A stretch of DNA of 58,697 nucleotides. Source: JBCCEJ01 sp039030335 (lineage in GTDB: Bacteria; Pseudomonadota; Gammaproteobacteria; HK1). The stretch is taken from assembly GCA_039030335.1 (NCBI GenBank), contig JBCCEJ010000034.1, positions 1-58,697 on the forward strand, in the 5' to 3' direction. Within the stretch, counting starts at the first letter, position 1; every line of letters begins with the position of its first letter. Shown here piece after piece: positions 36,572 through 45,109 of the stretch. The position numbers and the translations under genes were made by a program. Below the pieces are notes generated by a model. The model saw only the letters and a program-made list of their open reading frames with translations, was not told where the DNA came from and did not search any database.

Positions 36572-37372
36572 ATGCGTAAGTTGACCGACCGTGAACGCAA
36601 GGCGTATGCCGAAGATGGCGTCGTGCACCTGCGCGAAGCCTTTGATGCAAGTTGGGTGGAGGCTCTTCGCGAGCACGCTGAAGATGCGCTGAACGCGCCG
36701 GGGCGGCTTGGCCGCAATCTTTCGGCCGATGACGATCCGGGACGGTTTTTCAGCGAGACCTTCCTCTGGCACCGTCACGCCGGCTTCAAAGACTTCGTAC
36801 ACTCCAGTCCGGCGGCGGAACTGGTCGCGGACCTGTGGGGCGCCGCGGGCATCAACATCATCTTCGATCAGCTGCTCATCAAGGAGCCCGGTACGCGCGA
36901 ACCCACGGTCTGGCATCACGACCTGACTTACTGGCCGGTGCGAGGGGAGCAGGTGGCAACGTTGTGGCTCGCGCTCGATGAAGTGACAGCCGAGACCGGA
37001 GCGATGGAATTCGTGTGCGGCTCGCACCGCTGGGGACAGCGCTATCATCCGATCGCGTTCGCCGGACACTCCACCTATGACACCGATGAGCCCGAAGTGC
37101 CTGACATCGATGCACTGCGCGACGAACTCGATTTCGTACAGTACGACTACGCGCCAGGCGACTGCACCATTCACCACGGCATGTTGGTTCACTATGCCGG
37201 TGGTAACCAGTCAGCGTCGCAGCGCCGCCGGGCGTACGTCACACGCTGGGCAGGTGATGGCGTGGTCTACGACCCGCGACCGAACATTCAACGCATGCTG
37301 TTCGAACCGGATCTGGAACCGGCGGCCCCGCTGACCAGCCGATTGTGGCCGCAGGTCTGGCCCCGGTCGTAG
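36572..37372 (+). CDS. PhyH-family Fe(II)/2-oxoglutarate dioxygenase
   Basis: 266 residues. Phytanoyl-CoA dioxygenase family: starts KLTDRERKAYAEDGVVHLRE; iron ligands His115/Asp117 in PTVWHHDLTYWPVRGEQ, and His207 in GMLVHYAGGNQS, with Arg220 for the cosubstrate; MEFVCGSHRWGQRY is the conserved SH loop. ATG 36572 has GAGG eight bases upstream. It differs clearly from the two other PhyH proteins of the window, so these are not recent duplicates. 73 bases after the NTF2-like gene and probably in the same transcript. Confidence 0.9.
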   Translation: MRKLTDRERKAYAEDGVVHLREAFDASWVEALREHAEDALNAPGRLGRNLSADDDPGRFFSETFLWHRHAGFKDFVHSSPAAELVADLWGAAGINIIFDQLLIKEPGTREPTVWHHDLTYWPVRGEQVATLWLALDEVTAETGAMEFVCGSHRWGQRYHPIAFAGHSTYDTDEPEVPDIDALRDELDFVQYDYAPGDCTIHHGMLVHYAGGNQSASQRRRAYVTRWAGDGVVYDPRPNIQRMLFEPDLEPAAPLTSRLWPQVWPRS

Positions 37373-37389
37373 AGCGGCGGTTTTGAGCT

Positions 37390-37413
37390 GAGCGCGCTGC
37401 CGTAAAGGCGCTC
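37390..37413 (+). terminator. Hairpin after the second PhyH gene of the cluster
   Basis: GAGCGC (37390-37395) pairs with GCGCTC (37408-37413), 12-base loop, 17 bases after the PhyH stop. No T-run; possible terminator. Confidence 0.3.
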
Positions 37414-37487
37414 CACGTGTCGGTCGCGGACGGGCAACTGGTGCTGGCCGGTGTATGAAAGTCCTGAACCATTGCCGGAGGTGAGTG

Positions 37488-38009
37488 ATGCCCGAAAGCA
37501 GACCATCACCAGATCTGCGCGACTTACTTGGCGAGGCTGCATTAGCGTGTGCGGAAGCGCCAACTCCCGAAGCGGCATTTCAGGTGATCGCGGATGCGGC
37601 CGACCAGGCCCTGGGGCATCGGCTGCTGACCGTGCTGCGTCTCGATGCCGACACCATGGAGGTCGAGCGCTACTTCTCAACGGATCCGGTCGCCTATCCG
37701 CCAGGAGGCACCAAGCCGATGCGTACTACCTGGTGGGGGCAGCACGTGCTCGTCAACGGGCAGCCGTACATCGGCTACAACGGTGACGACATTCGGGAGC
37801 ACTTTGCCGACCATGACGTCATCCTCGGGCTGGGTCTGGCGTCGATTCTGAACCTGCCGGTGCGTCTTCAGGGGCGCACGCTAGGCACCGTGAACATGCT
37901 GAACGTCGAGGGTCACTACGCTCAGGCCGACGTGCCCACCGGCATCGTGCTCTCCGCGCTTCTGACCGGCCCGTTGCTGCAGGTGCAGTGGCAGGCAGCG
38001 GCGCGGTAA
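37488..38009 (+). CDS. GAF-domain protein
   Basis: 173 residues making a single GAF domain: EAALACAEAPTPEAAFQVIA (first helix), LLTVLRLDADTMEVERYFST, then INLPVR-type strands in ASILNLPVRLQGRTLGTVNM and NVEGHYAQADV. The RTLGTVNML strand is the most conserved. No histidine kinase, cyclase or DNA-binding domain is attached, so it is a stand-alone ligand-binding or small enzymatic protein. CCGGAGG precedes ATG 37488 (GTG 37485 overlaps). Plus strand, convergent with the VOC gene 27 bases away. Confidence 0.82.
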   Translation: MPESRPSPDLRDLLGEAALACAEAPTPEAAFQVIADAADQALGHRLLTVLRLDADTMEVERYFSTDPVAYPPGGTKPMRTTWWGQHVLVNGQPYIGYNGDDIREHFADHDVILGLGLASILNLPVRLQGRTLGTVNMLNVEGHYAQADVPTGIVLSALLTGPLLQVQWQAAAR

Positions 38010-38036
38010 CGCACCTTCAGCTGTGCCTCGCCGCAC

Positions 38037-39029
38037 TCAATCTCCGCGCCGGTACGGCCCGATCGCACCGGCCTCGGGATAGATTTCCAGATAGTCGGCC
38101 GGCATCGAACTCCACTGTGAAATTGCGCCGGGTCCGTCGTCACCGGCCGGCACATGGGAGCGCGGCGTGCGCATGTTGACCAGGTCGCCATCGGTCCAGT
38201 GCTCAACTTTGAATCCGTGGGGATCGCGCCAGTAGTCGAACACCTGGCTGCCGAGGATATGTCGACCGATACCCCACGAGCGGCGGTAGCCAGCCCGCTC
38301 GAGGTGTTTCCCACCCATAACGACGTCGTCGATATCGATACATTCGTAGGCTGTGTGGTCGACGGCTACCGGTTCGCGTACAGCGAGTCCCAGTGTGTGA
38401 TGGTCGGTCCAGTCGAGACCGCGATCGCATTTCAAGAACGCGACCATCGTCCGCGCGGGGTCGTCTGGCGCATGCACCGAATCGGTGATCGTGAAACCAA
38501 ATTGCCGGTAGTACACAAGCGAGCGCTCCAGATCCGCTGTGCGCAGGATCAGATGCCCGATTCGACGGATGTGCGCGGGGCCCTCGCCCGGTCTTTGAAA
38601 GGCGCCGCGCCGCCGGCGCTGGCGGTCGGTGTTCAACGCGAGCGGCGCGCGCGCCGGTAACTCCGGCAATGGTTCGATCCCGTGCACGAACTCGATCTGG
38701 TAGCCGTTCGGGTCGCTGGCAATGACGTGATGGCCACCGCCCGGGCCGTCCAGTTCCTGCACACTGCTCGCGCCGTGCAAATGGCGCGCCAGCGCTTCCA
38801 GATCGGCATGGGAATCCACCTCGAATGCGGGACCGATGAAGCCGGGCTCTGGAGCCAGCTCGGTGGTGTAGATGTAGCGCGCCTGGCCGGTGCCGCGCAT
38901 ATACAGGCGCGACTCGGTGCGCAGCAGCAGCTGCATACCGAAGTCGGTTAGAAATCGCTCCATCGTATCGAGGTCGGGAGTACGATAGCGGACGAAGGCG
39001 AGATCGACGACGCGGGTGACAGGCTCCAT
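38037..39029 (-). CDS. Double VOC-domain protein, extradiol dioxygenase-like
   Basis: 330 residues with two vicinal oxygen chelate modules, as in catechol 2,3-dioxygenase-type proteins. N-terminal module begins VVDLAFVRYRTPDLDTMERF; C-terminal module begins IRRIGHLILRTADLERSLVY, with possible metal ligands His in GHLILRT, His in DHTAYECIDIDD and Glu in HGFKVEHWTDGD. A Pro/Arg-rich linker (RQRRRRGAFQRPGEG) joins the halves. Could cleave an aromatic ring or open another oxygenated substrate; the assignment as a ring-cleavage enzyme is tentative. ATG 39029 lacks a clear RBS. Transcribed toward the GAF gene; GCTAGAAT lies 31 bases upstream. Confidence 0.85.
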   Translation of the reverse strand: MEPVTRVVDLAFVRYRTPDLDTMERFLTDFGMQLLLRTESRLYMRGTGQARYIYTTELAPEPGFIGPAFEVDSHADLEALARHLHGASSVQELDGPGGGHHVIASDPNGYQIEFVHGIEPLPELPARAPLALNTDRQRRRRGAFQRPGEGPAHIRRIGHLILRTADLERSLVYYRQFGFTITDSVHAPDDPARTMVAFLKCDRGLDWTDHHTLGLAVREPVAVDHTAYECIDIDDVVMGGKHLERAGYRRSWGIGRHILGSQVFDYWRDPHGFKVEHWTDGDLVNMRTPRSHVPAGDDGPGAISQWSSMPADYLEIYPEAGAIGPYRRGD

Positions 39030-39060
39030 ATCATGGCGGCAGGCATTGGCAAGAGGGCGC

Positions 39061-39068
39061 ATTCTAGC
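39061..39068 (-). promoter_or_regulatory. Extended -10-like element upstream of the VOC gene
   Basis: On the minus strand reads GCTAGAAT, 31 bases before the ATG. It lies in the loop of a hairpin GGGCGC (39055-39060) / GCGCCC (39069-39074). The same octamer occurs upstream of the MoxR operon. No -35 is evident. Confidence 0.35.
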
Positions 39069-39157
39069 GCGCCCGTCAGCGCGGCGTGGCCGGCACAAAT
39101 CTATCGGGTCGATCGGGTGATGGCCGCACGCGCCGCGGGAACGATCGTCATCGCGTC

Positions 39158-40126
39158 ATGACCAACGCGCCGACTGTCAGCGTCCTGATCCCATGCCACA
39201 ACGCTTCAGCGTTTATCGAGCAAGCGGTCGCCTCGGCGCTGGAGCAGACGCACCGGCCCTTGGAAGTCATCGTTATCGACGACGGTTCTACCGATGACAG
39301 TGCAAGCAAACTCGAAGCCTTCGCTGATCGGATCCGCTTCATCCGTCAGCCCAATGCCGGCTCTAATATCACGCGCAATCGACTGTTGCAGCTGGCTTCG
39401 GGTGAGTGGATCCAATACCTCGATGCAGATGATTATCTCGAGCCTCACAAGCTGGCCGAGCAGCTCGCGCACCGGGCGGCGCCGTCGGCTGATGTCCTTT
39501 TGAGCTACGTTCGCCTGCGCTTGGACGGAGCGGGCGCTACGCGCTGGCTGGACGAACGCCGCGGTGAGCCTGGCGACGCCTGGGCCCTGATGCTCGGTTG
39601 GCACATGCCGCAGCTCGGTGGTGCGCTCTGGCGCAGGCGCTCACTACTCGACGCGGGCGCGTGGCGCGAAGAGCAGCCATGCTGCCAGGATTCCGAGCTG
39701 TACCTGCGCTGTCTCGAAGCCGGACAGACGTTCGTACACACGCGCACGGACGGCGCCGTCTATCGTGAGTGGTCCGAGCAAACGCTGTCGCGTGCCAATC
39801 GTGAGTTGAACTGGCAGATGCGTCTCGCGCTGACCGACGCAGCCGAGCAGTTCCTGCAGGAGCGCCAGCTGATGGGCCGCGCCCGGCAGCATGCTGCCGA
39901 TCAGTCGCGCTTCGAACTGGCCCGCATCATATGGCTGACCCGACCCGACTGGGCGGGTCAGGTGGTCGCCGCGGTGCGTGCAGCCAATCCGCGATTCTCG
40001 CCGGCGCCTGGCCGTACTCCCTGGCTCTATCGGATGCTATTCAAAGTGTTTGGATTCGGTCTTGCCGAACGGGTCGCACGGTTGAGACGACGACTGCGAC
40101 ATTCCCGCGCGTTGGTATCTGACTGA
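39158..40126 (+). CDS. Family 2 glycosyltransferase
   Basis: 322-residue GT-A fold glycosyltransferase, family 2. N-terminus VSVLIPCHNASAFIEQAVAS; nucleotide-binding EVIVIDDGSTDDSASKL; acceptor/metal DxD in WIQYLDADDYLEPHKL; later GGALWRRRSLLDAGAW and the acidic CCQDSELYLRCLEAG. C-terminal region basic and helical (RVARLRRRLRHSRALVS), perhaps membrane-associated. Sugar donor and acceptor unknown. ATG 39158 gives the family start; upstream in-frame sequence is Arg-rich. Followed by a pyruvyl transferase gene on the same strand. Confidence 0.92.
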   Translation: MTNAPTVSVLIPCHNASAFIEQAVASALEQTHRPLEVIVIDDGSTDDSASKLEAFADRIRFIRQPNAGSNITRNRLLQLASGEWIQYLDADDYLEPHKLAEQLAHRAAPSADVLLSYVRLRLDGAGATRWLDERRGEPGDAWALMLGWHMPQLGGALWRRRSLLDAGAWREEQPCCQDSELYLRCLEAGQTFVHTRTDGAVYREWSEQTLSRANRELNWQMRLALTDAAEQFLQERQLMGRARQHAADQSRFELARIIWLTRPDWAGQVVAAVRAANPRFSPAPGRTPWLYRMLFKVFGFGLAERVARLRRRLRHSRALVSD

Positions 40127-40321
40127 ATGGATCCGTTGAGACCTTCTGTGTTCGTCTTGCCTGCGCGAGCGGACCGGTATCCTGGCGCTGCGTCGAAGCG
40201 GTGAATGATGAGCTTTCGGGTGTACGGCGAGGCCGGGCGCGAGACCGCAGAAACTCTGGAATAATCACGCTTGGCCGAGTTTATTCGCGTTCTGGCCAGG
40301 GCTGCGCGCGCCGGGTGCTGA

Positions 40322-41188
40322 ATGCTGCATTTCTACTACCGGTCGGCTGAAGGCAACTTCGGAGACGACCTCAATCCCTGGTTGTGGGCACGAGCTGCAC
40401 CGGGGCTCCTGACCGGCGAAATCGTTGCCGAAAGCTGTTGTCCGAACGATGATGTCTTCGTCGGTATCGGTTCGCTGTTCGGGCTCAGATTGCCGGTCGG
40501 CCGCTCGCTGCACTTCTTCTCGACGGGATACGCCTATTTTGCGCCGCCGGAGATTCAAGCGAACTGGCACGTGTACTGCGTTCGCGGCCCGTTAACGGCC
40601 AGCGCACTGGGTCTTCACTCGGACACGGCTATCGCAGATGGCGCGCTCTTGCTCAGCCGGTATTTTGACCCGGCCGTGCCAGGACATGCGCGGCGCACGC
40701 CGTCTTTCATGCCGCACCATTCGACTGCCGAGTTCTACGGCACCGCATGGCGAGATGCGTGCGCGAGCGTCGGTATCGAGTTCATCGACCCGCGCGCAGA
40801 AACCGAAGTCATTCTTGGACAGCTGGCTCGTTCGAGCCTGGTCATCGCTGAGGCGATGCACGGCGCGATCGTCGCTGACGTCCTCGGTGTACCCTGGGTT
40901 CGCGTCGTCACGGAGCACGACCGTCACGAATTCAAGTGGCAGGATTGGGCACAGTCGGTAGGGGTCGAACTCAAGACCTTCACTCTGGCCGTGGCCGGGC
41001 AGTACCTGCGGCGCCGTCCGGGACTGCAGGCGCTCGTCGTACGCAGGGCCGGCCCGCGCGCGCTCAGGATGGTTCTCGCGAAAGCGACACCGCAGTTGAG
41101 CGATCGCCGGACGCTGACGTCGGTTACCGATCGTCTGGAGGATGCGTTCGGCGACATGTTGCGCGAAATTCAAAGACCGAACTGTTGA
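40322..41188 (+). CDS. Polysaccharide pyruvyl transferase family protein
   Basis: 288 residues of the PS_pyruv_trans family (CsaB/ExoV-like), which adds ketal-linked pyruvate to glycans from phosphoenolpyruvate. Starts LHFYYRSAEGNFGDDLNPWL; has VYCVRGPLTASALGLHSDTA, an IADGALLL strand and the conserved AEAMHGAIVADVLGVPWVRV near 180-199. Shorter than exopolysaccharide enzymes (about 350), closer to the ExoV branch. Its 3' end overlaps that of the next, oppositely oriented glycosyltransferase gene by 19 bases. With the upstream GT2 it suggests a small surface-glycan modification set. Confidence 0.9.
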   Translation: MLHFYYRSAEGNFGDDLNPWLWARAAPGLLTGEIVAESCCPNDDVFVGIGSLFGLRLPVGRSLHFFSTGYAYFAPPEIQANWHVYCVRGPLTASALGLHSDTAIADGALLLSRYFDPAVPGHARRTPSFMPHHSTAEFYGTAWRDACASVGIEFIDPRAETEVILGQLARSSLVIAEAMHGAIVADVLGVPWVRVVTEHDRHEFKWQDWAQSVGVELKTFTLAVAGQYLRRRPGLQALVVRRAGPRALRMVLAKATPQLSDRRTLTSVTDRLEDAFGDMLREIQRPNC

Positions 41189-41943
41189 CGCAGTCCGCGC
41201 GTCGCCCAACGCCTTGCGCCGAGATCCCTGAAGAACAGTTTCCACTGCGAGCGCATGATGAGGCTTCTGGCCCAGTGCGGACCTCGGCCGTGACTGTTGT
41301 TGTCGCCATGACGGGTTCGATACACGGCGGCGGGAAACGGAATATTTGCCAGAGGTTGCCCACGGCGCTCTAGTTCGATCGGCAACTCATGGTGACCAAA
41401 ATCGAGGAGTACGCAGTCGTCTTCAGTCCCGTCCGATCCCCCTGCAAGTCCGGCGAGACGCGCATTCAGAATTGAGCTCGTCCCGCACAGTTGCCAGAAG
41501 CGTGCGCGGCTGAACAGCCAGGGCGACCCGAGCGGCGCGACGAAACCATGTTCCACCAGCCAGCCGTTGGGATGCCCGGACTCGTGCACGAATCGGACGA
41601 GATCCCGGTGTACGAGGTCGTCGGCATCCCGCAACATGACGTAGTTGGGGTTGAAGTGACGGGCCGCGGTCAACGCGACGCGCAGTTTCCGAAACTTGTC
41701 AGCAACTCCTGCCCGCTCATCGAACGATGCCGGCGTCGGGGGGGCGTAGTCGACGCGCCTGAACTCCAGTCGTTCGTCGAATCGCGTGCACAGCTCCGGC
41801 TCCTCATGACAGACGACGACGACCCGAAAGTTCCCATCGGTCTGAGCGAAGACGGAACGCAGTGACGCTTCCACCAGTCTGGAATGTGCGCCCCAGTCGT
41901 CGCACACCGCGGCCGATTTCAGCGCCGTCAGAAACACGAACAT
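41170..41943 (-). CDS. Putative glycosyltransferase (GT-A fold)
   Basis: 257 residues. Starts MFVFLTALKSAAVCDDWGAH with SRLVEASLRSVFAQTDGNFR and VVVVCHEEPELCTRF; DxD-like YVMLRDADDLVHRDLVRFV near 108-126; later CGTSSILNARLAGL and HGDNNSHGR. Resembles the rhamnosyl/galactosyl transferase-like groups related to GT2. Probably cytoplasmic. Faces the pyruvyl transferase and overlaps it tail to tail by 19 bases. Specificity unknown. Confidence 0.78.
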   Translation of the reverse strand: MFVFLTALKSAAVCDDWGAHSRLVEASLRSVFAQTDGNFRVVVVCHEEPELCTRFDERLEFRRVDYAPPTPASFDERAGVADKFRKLRVALTAARHFNPNYVMLRDADDLVHRDLVRFVHESGHPNGWLVEHGFVAPLGSPWLFSRARFWQLCGTSSILNARLAGLAGGSDGTEDDCVLLDFGHHELPIELERRGQPLANIPFPAAVYRTRHGDNNSHGRGPHWARSLIMRSQWKLFFRDLGARRWATRGLRQQFGL

Positions 41944-42112
41944 GGCCGTCGCTCACCTCCTGCGGGGTCGGACTGGTCCGACCGCGTACAACTCGTCACC
42001 GGGCGCCAGGTCGGCGGCTGGCGACCGGACGGTGCCCGTTGGCAACAGCACTTTCCGGGATATGGGTTCTTCGGTAATTCGCGATCAGATCCGCCCCGTC
42101 TGATACTCGAGA

Positions 42113-43384
42113 CTAGTGCAATTTCAGCAACGGCGTAGCTGTCGACGCAACGCGACCTGTTCGGCGTCTCAACGCGCGTTGGACCGTCCTCAGGCAATTC
42201 GCTGCGTCCCAATGGTCTTCGTTTCGATAGAGGCAACGGTCGAGTTCCCTCAGTGCGGCAGCGGCAGCGGCCTCGCCGCCGAGGCGCTCCGCGACCGCAA
42301 GTAGATTTCCTGGCGGATGCTCCGGCCACCGCAGTCTGCCGATCTCGAGCAGCGAGCGAGCGGCGAGCTTCGCGTCAGCGGAGACGCACGCACGTCGGAA
42401 TGCATGAACAGCTCTTCGCCAGGCCCGCGACCGCCAGTGTCGGAAGCCGTAGGCGATGCCGAGGGCAAGGCAGATGACCACGCCGAGGCCCAACCAGGGT
42501 CGGTTGTTCGCACGCAACGCCTCTGGGGTGCGGGAAACGAAACGCAACTGGCTGCCGGCCGACACCAGCAACTTGACGCGGTCGATGCGAGCAACGTGTT
42601 GCGTCCGGTCGACGGGGTCAAACCAGGGCACTTCGATCGGCGGGACTTCGACACTTTCAGTGACCAGCAGCACGAAGCGATCGGTGCGGCGTGCGTGCAT
42701 GCCGTCGGCGGAGAATTCCGTCGTCAGTTCAGGCTGGTCGGTATGCAGGATGTAAGCGCGGTTCTTCGGCATTTCTACCGCTGGCAGATCTGCCGCGGCA
42801 ATACCGCGGGCGGACGTCGTGACGGTCCGGGTCAGGGCCTCACCGCGCGGAACCGATTCCGGTGGGCGCGACCACCGGTCGCTCAAAATCAACTCCGCCA
42901 CCGGCAGTCCGCGCTCCCCATCGCGACCGGGCGCCGTGACGTTGATGACGAGCGTCTCGGCGGCCGCGGGCACGCTCATCGCCGCTTCGTCCGGTAACCC
43001 CGGATCGTCGGTGTACTGCGTTGCATCTGCGGCCGCGCGGGCAAACTCCATGCCGCGGATCTCGAGGTTGCCGCTGCGCCTGGGAACGACGGCGTAACGC
43101 TTGTGCAGAACCTGAAAATCAGTGTCGCCGCGCCGTTCGGTGTAGATATCGATGCTGCCTAGCAGTGATACGTCCGCACCGGCGACCTCGGGTTCGGAAA
43201 GCTGGCCCTCGGCAGTGCCAACCGGCCGCAGCACGCGGACCTGGAGTACGATCTGCTGGCCAACGTAGGCGCTCAAAGGGCTGGCCTTGGCTTCGACGAT
43301 GACGCGCGCTCCGACTGGCAGTGCCGCCACGGTCAACGCGAGGGTAAGGACGAACCAGAATGCGCGGTATCGTTTGATTACCAT
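42113..43384 (-). CDS. batD: BatD-family protein
   Basis: 423-residue BatD-like protein. Signal peptide/anchor at about 8-27 (FWFVLTLALTVAALPVGARV), then periplasmic beta-sandwich repeats (VIVEAKASPLSAYVGQQIVL; LPVAELILSDRWSRPPESVP), one membrane helix near 290-312 (WLGLGVVICLALGIAYGFRH) and a cytoplasmic tail. BatD members occur at the end of MoxR-VWA operons of the aerotolerance type, with an envelope-stress role that is not well defined. The start ATG overlaps the 3' end of the VWA/TPR gene by seven bases, so translation is coupled. Last gene of the operon. Confidence 0.9.
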   Translation of the reverse strand: MVIKRYRAFWFVLTLALTVAALPVGARVIVEAKASPLSAYVGQQIVLQVRVLRPVGTAEGQLSEPEVAGADVSLLGSIDIYTERRGDTDFQVLHKRYAVVPRRSGNLEIRGMEFARAAADATQYTDDPGLPDEAAMSVPAAAETLVINVTAPGRDGERGLPVAELILSDRWSRPPESVPRGEALTRTVTTSARGIAAADLPAVEMPKNRAYILHTDQPELTTEFSADGMHARRTDRFVLLVTESVEVPPIEVPWFDPVDRTQHVARIDRVKLLVSAGSQLRFVSRTPEALRANNRPWLGLGVVICLALGIAYGFRHWRSRAWRRAVHAFRRACVSADAKLAARSLLEIGRLRWPEHPPGNLLAVAERLGGEAAAAAALRELDRCLYRNEDHWDAANCLRTVQRALRRRTGRVASTATPLLKLH

Positions 43385-45099
43385 CGCTGACCGGTGTCCT
43401 GATGCTTGTTCGAGCGCTGCTTGTACTCGAGCGCGAAGCGGTTCTTGAGCAACGTGCCGGGCTCGTCCGGAATCTTCGCCAACAAACCTTCCAGCCGCCG
43501 GAGCTCGTCTTCGTCAGCGGGCGCGGCCGACGTGCCCTGCGGATCGGAGTCATCGACACCCCGGGTGTCCTCGGTCTGCACGACCGGCGTTTGCGGCGTC
43601 TGTTCACCGGCCGGCGGAGTCGGCTCGGCCTTGGGCGTTGAGTCTGCGCCCGAAGCTTCGTCGTCCGCCGAACCGGCGGAGCCATCGCCCTGTGTCTGGC
43701 GGGGCTTGTCGCTGTTGCGGTCCGTGCCGCGGTTTTGCTGCTGTTGCTGGCGAGCGAGCGCTTCCTCTACCAGGGCGCGGTTGAAAATTGCATCGGGAAA
43801 CTCTGGCTCCAGTTCCAGCGCCAGGTCATAGGCTTCCAGCGCCTTCAACAGTGCACCGTCGATCGCGAGGGCGTTGGCGCGATTGTAGTGAGCGGTGGCG
43901 TCACCAAACCGGCCCCAGAGCCTGGCTGCGCGCGCGAACTGGCCGGCGCGAAACAGCACGATCGCGCGCCATCGGGGTGAGTTCGTAAGGCGCGCCTCGA
44001 GGTCCGCTCCGGGCCGCTGGTCGGGCCGCGCGTAGGCTGCCGCGGCGTGCTGATCGGGGCGCATCCACCAGTCGTCGATCGGCGTGGCTTCAACCGGTAG
44101 AGCCGGTATCAGCAGCGCCGCACCGGCAACCGTCAGTAGCCATCCGCGTCGACTCAGCGCGACGCCGAGTGCCAGCATTATCAGGACGAGCCAATAACCT
44201 TCGTCAACCCGCTGGTGACGACGTGCCACGGCGGCGCCAGCGCCCGATAGGGCTCGTCGATCGCCTTCGGCCAGTGCGTCGGACGAGCCGAGTGCGTCGA
44301 TGCGCTTGAATTGGCCTCCGCCCGCGCGCGCGAGTCGTCGCAAACGCGATGCCGGCAGTTTTGCGACGACCACTTCGTCCGTTTCCACGACGAGGCGTCC
44401 GTCCGCTTGACGGATCGGTCCGCCAGTGCTGGTGCCGACCCCGACCACAGATAATGGAAAACCGGTCTCCGCCAGCCGTTCAGCCATCCGAAGCGCCCGT
44501 CCGTCACCGGCGCTGTCGCCGACCAGATGGACGTCGCCCCTGGCGATGTCGGCTGCCTCCAGCAATCTCACGGCCTCGGCGAGCCCGAGGTCTACACGCG
44601 CGCCGGCCCGCGGCAGCGTGCTCGAATCGACTGTGCGCAGCAGGTGCAACAGCGTCGCCGCGTCATGCGTCAAAGGCGCGACCGTAAAGGCGTCGCCTGC
44701 GAACACCACGAGGCCGAGCTGCACACCGTCAGCCTCGCGCAGCAACTGGGTGACAGCCGACTTCGCGAGCGCCAGCCGATTTGGCGTGGTATCGATGGCG
44801 AGCATCGATGGTGACAGATCGAGCACGACGACCCGCGCGCTCAGGTCCCGGAACACGGGCACGGGCTCGGCGCGCCACGATGGGCCTGCCAGCGCGCCCG
44901 CACCAATTACTCCAACCGCGACGAGTAGCCACAGGAACTGGCGGTGCTGAGGGCGAGCGTGGTCGTGGGTTACGTGCTCGAGCAAATCCGGGTCGACCCA
45001 ACGCTGCCAGAAACCTGTCGAGTAGCGGTGAAGCCACCACATCCGGAGTGCCGCAAGCCAGGGCACCAGCAGCAGCCATGCCCAAGGACGAATCCACAT
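43378..45099 (-). CDS. VWA-TPR fusion (BatB/BatC type)
   Basis: 573 residues. Two N-terminal membrane helices (MWIRPWAWLLLVPWLAAL; QFLWLLVAVGVIGAGALAG), then a von Willebrand A domain with MIDAS DLSPSM (D-x-S-x-S) and LVVFAGDAFTVAPLT, a further pair of helices near 305-340, and TPR-like repeats (TAHYNRANALAIDGALLKAL, EAYDLALELEPEFPDAIFNR). The C-terminal ~110 residues are acidic and rich in Gln, Thr, Pro (disordered). It merges what other genomes encode as BatB and BatC. ATG 45099 preferred over GTG 45117 because the helix starts there. Confidence 0.9.
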   Translation of the reverse strand: MWIRPWAWLLLVPWLAALRMWWLHRYSTGFWQRWVDPDLLEHVTHDHARPQHRQFLWLLVAVGVIGAGALAGPSWRAEPVPVFRDLSARVVVLDLSPSMLAIDTTPNRLALAKSAVTQLLREADGVQLGLVVFAGDAFTVAPLTHDAATLLHLLRTVDSSTLPRAGARVDLGLAEAVRLLEAADIARGDVHLVGDSAGDGRALRMAERLAETGFPLSVVGVGTSTGGPIRQADGRLVVETDEVVVAKLPASRLRRLARAGGGQFKRIDALGSSDALAEGDRRALSGAGAAVARRHQRVDEGYWLVLIMLALGVALSRRGWLLTVAGAALLIPALPVEATPIDDWWMRPDQHAAAAYARPDQRPGADLEARLTNSPRWRAIVLFRAGQFARAARLWGRFGDATAHYNRANALAIDGALLKALEAYDLALELEPEFPDAIFNRALVEEALARQQQQQNRGTDRNSDKPRQTQGDGSAGSADDEASGADSTPKAEPTPPAGEQTPQTPVVQTEDTRGVDDSDPQGTSAAPADEDELRRLEGLLAKIPDEPGTLLKNRFALEYKQRSNKHQDTGQRW

Positions 45100-45109
45100 G
45101 AACCCTTCG

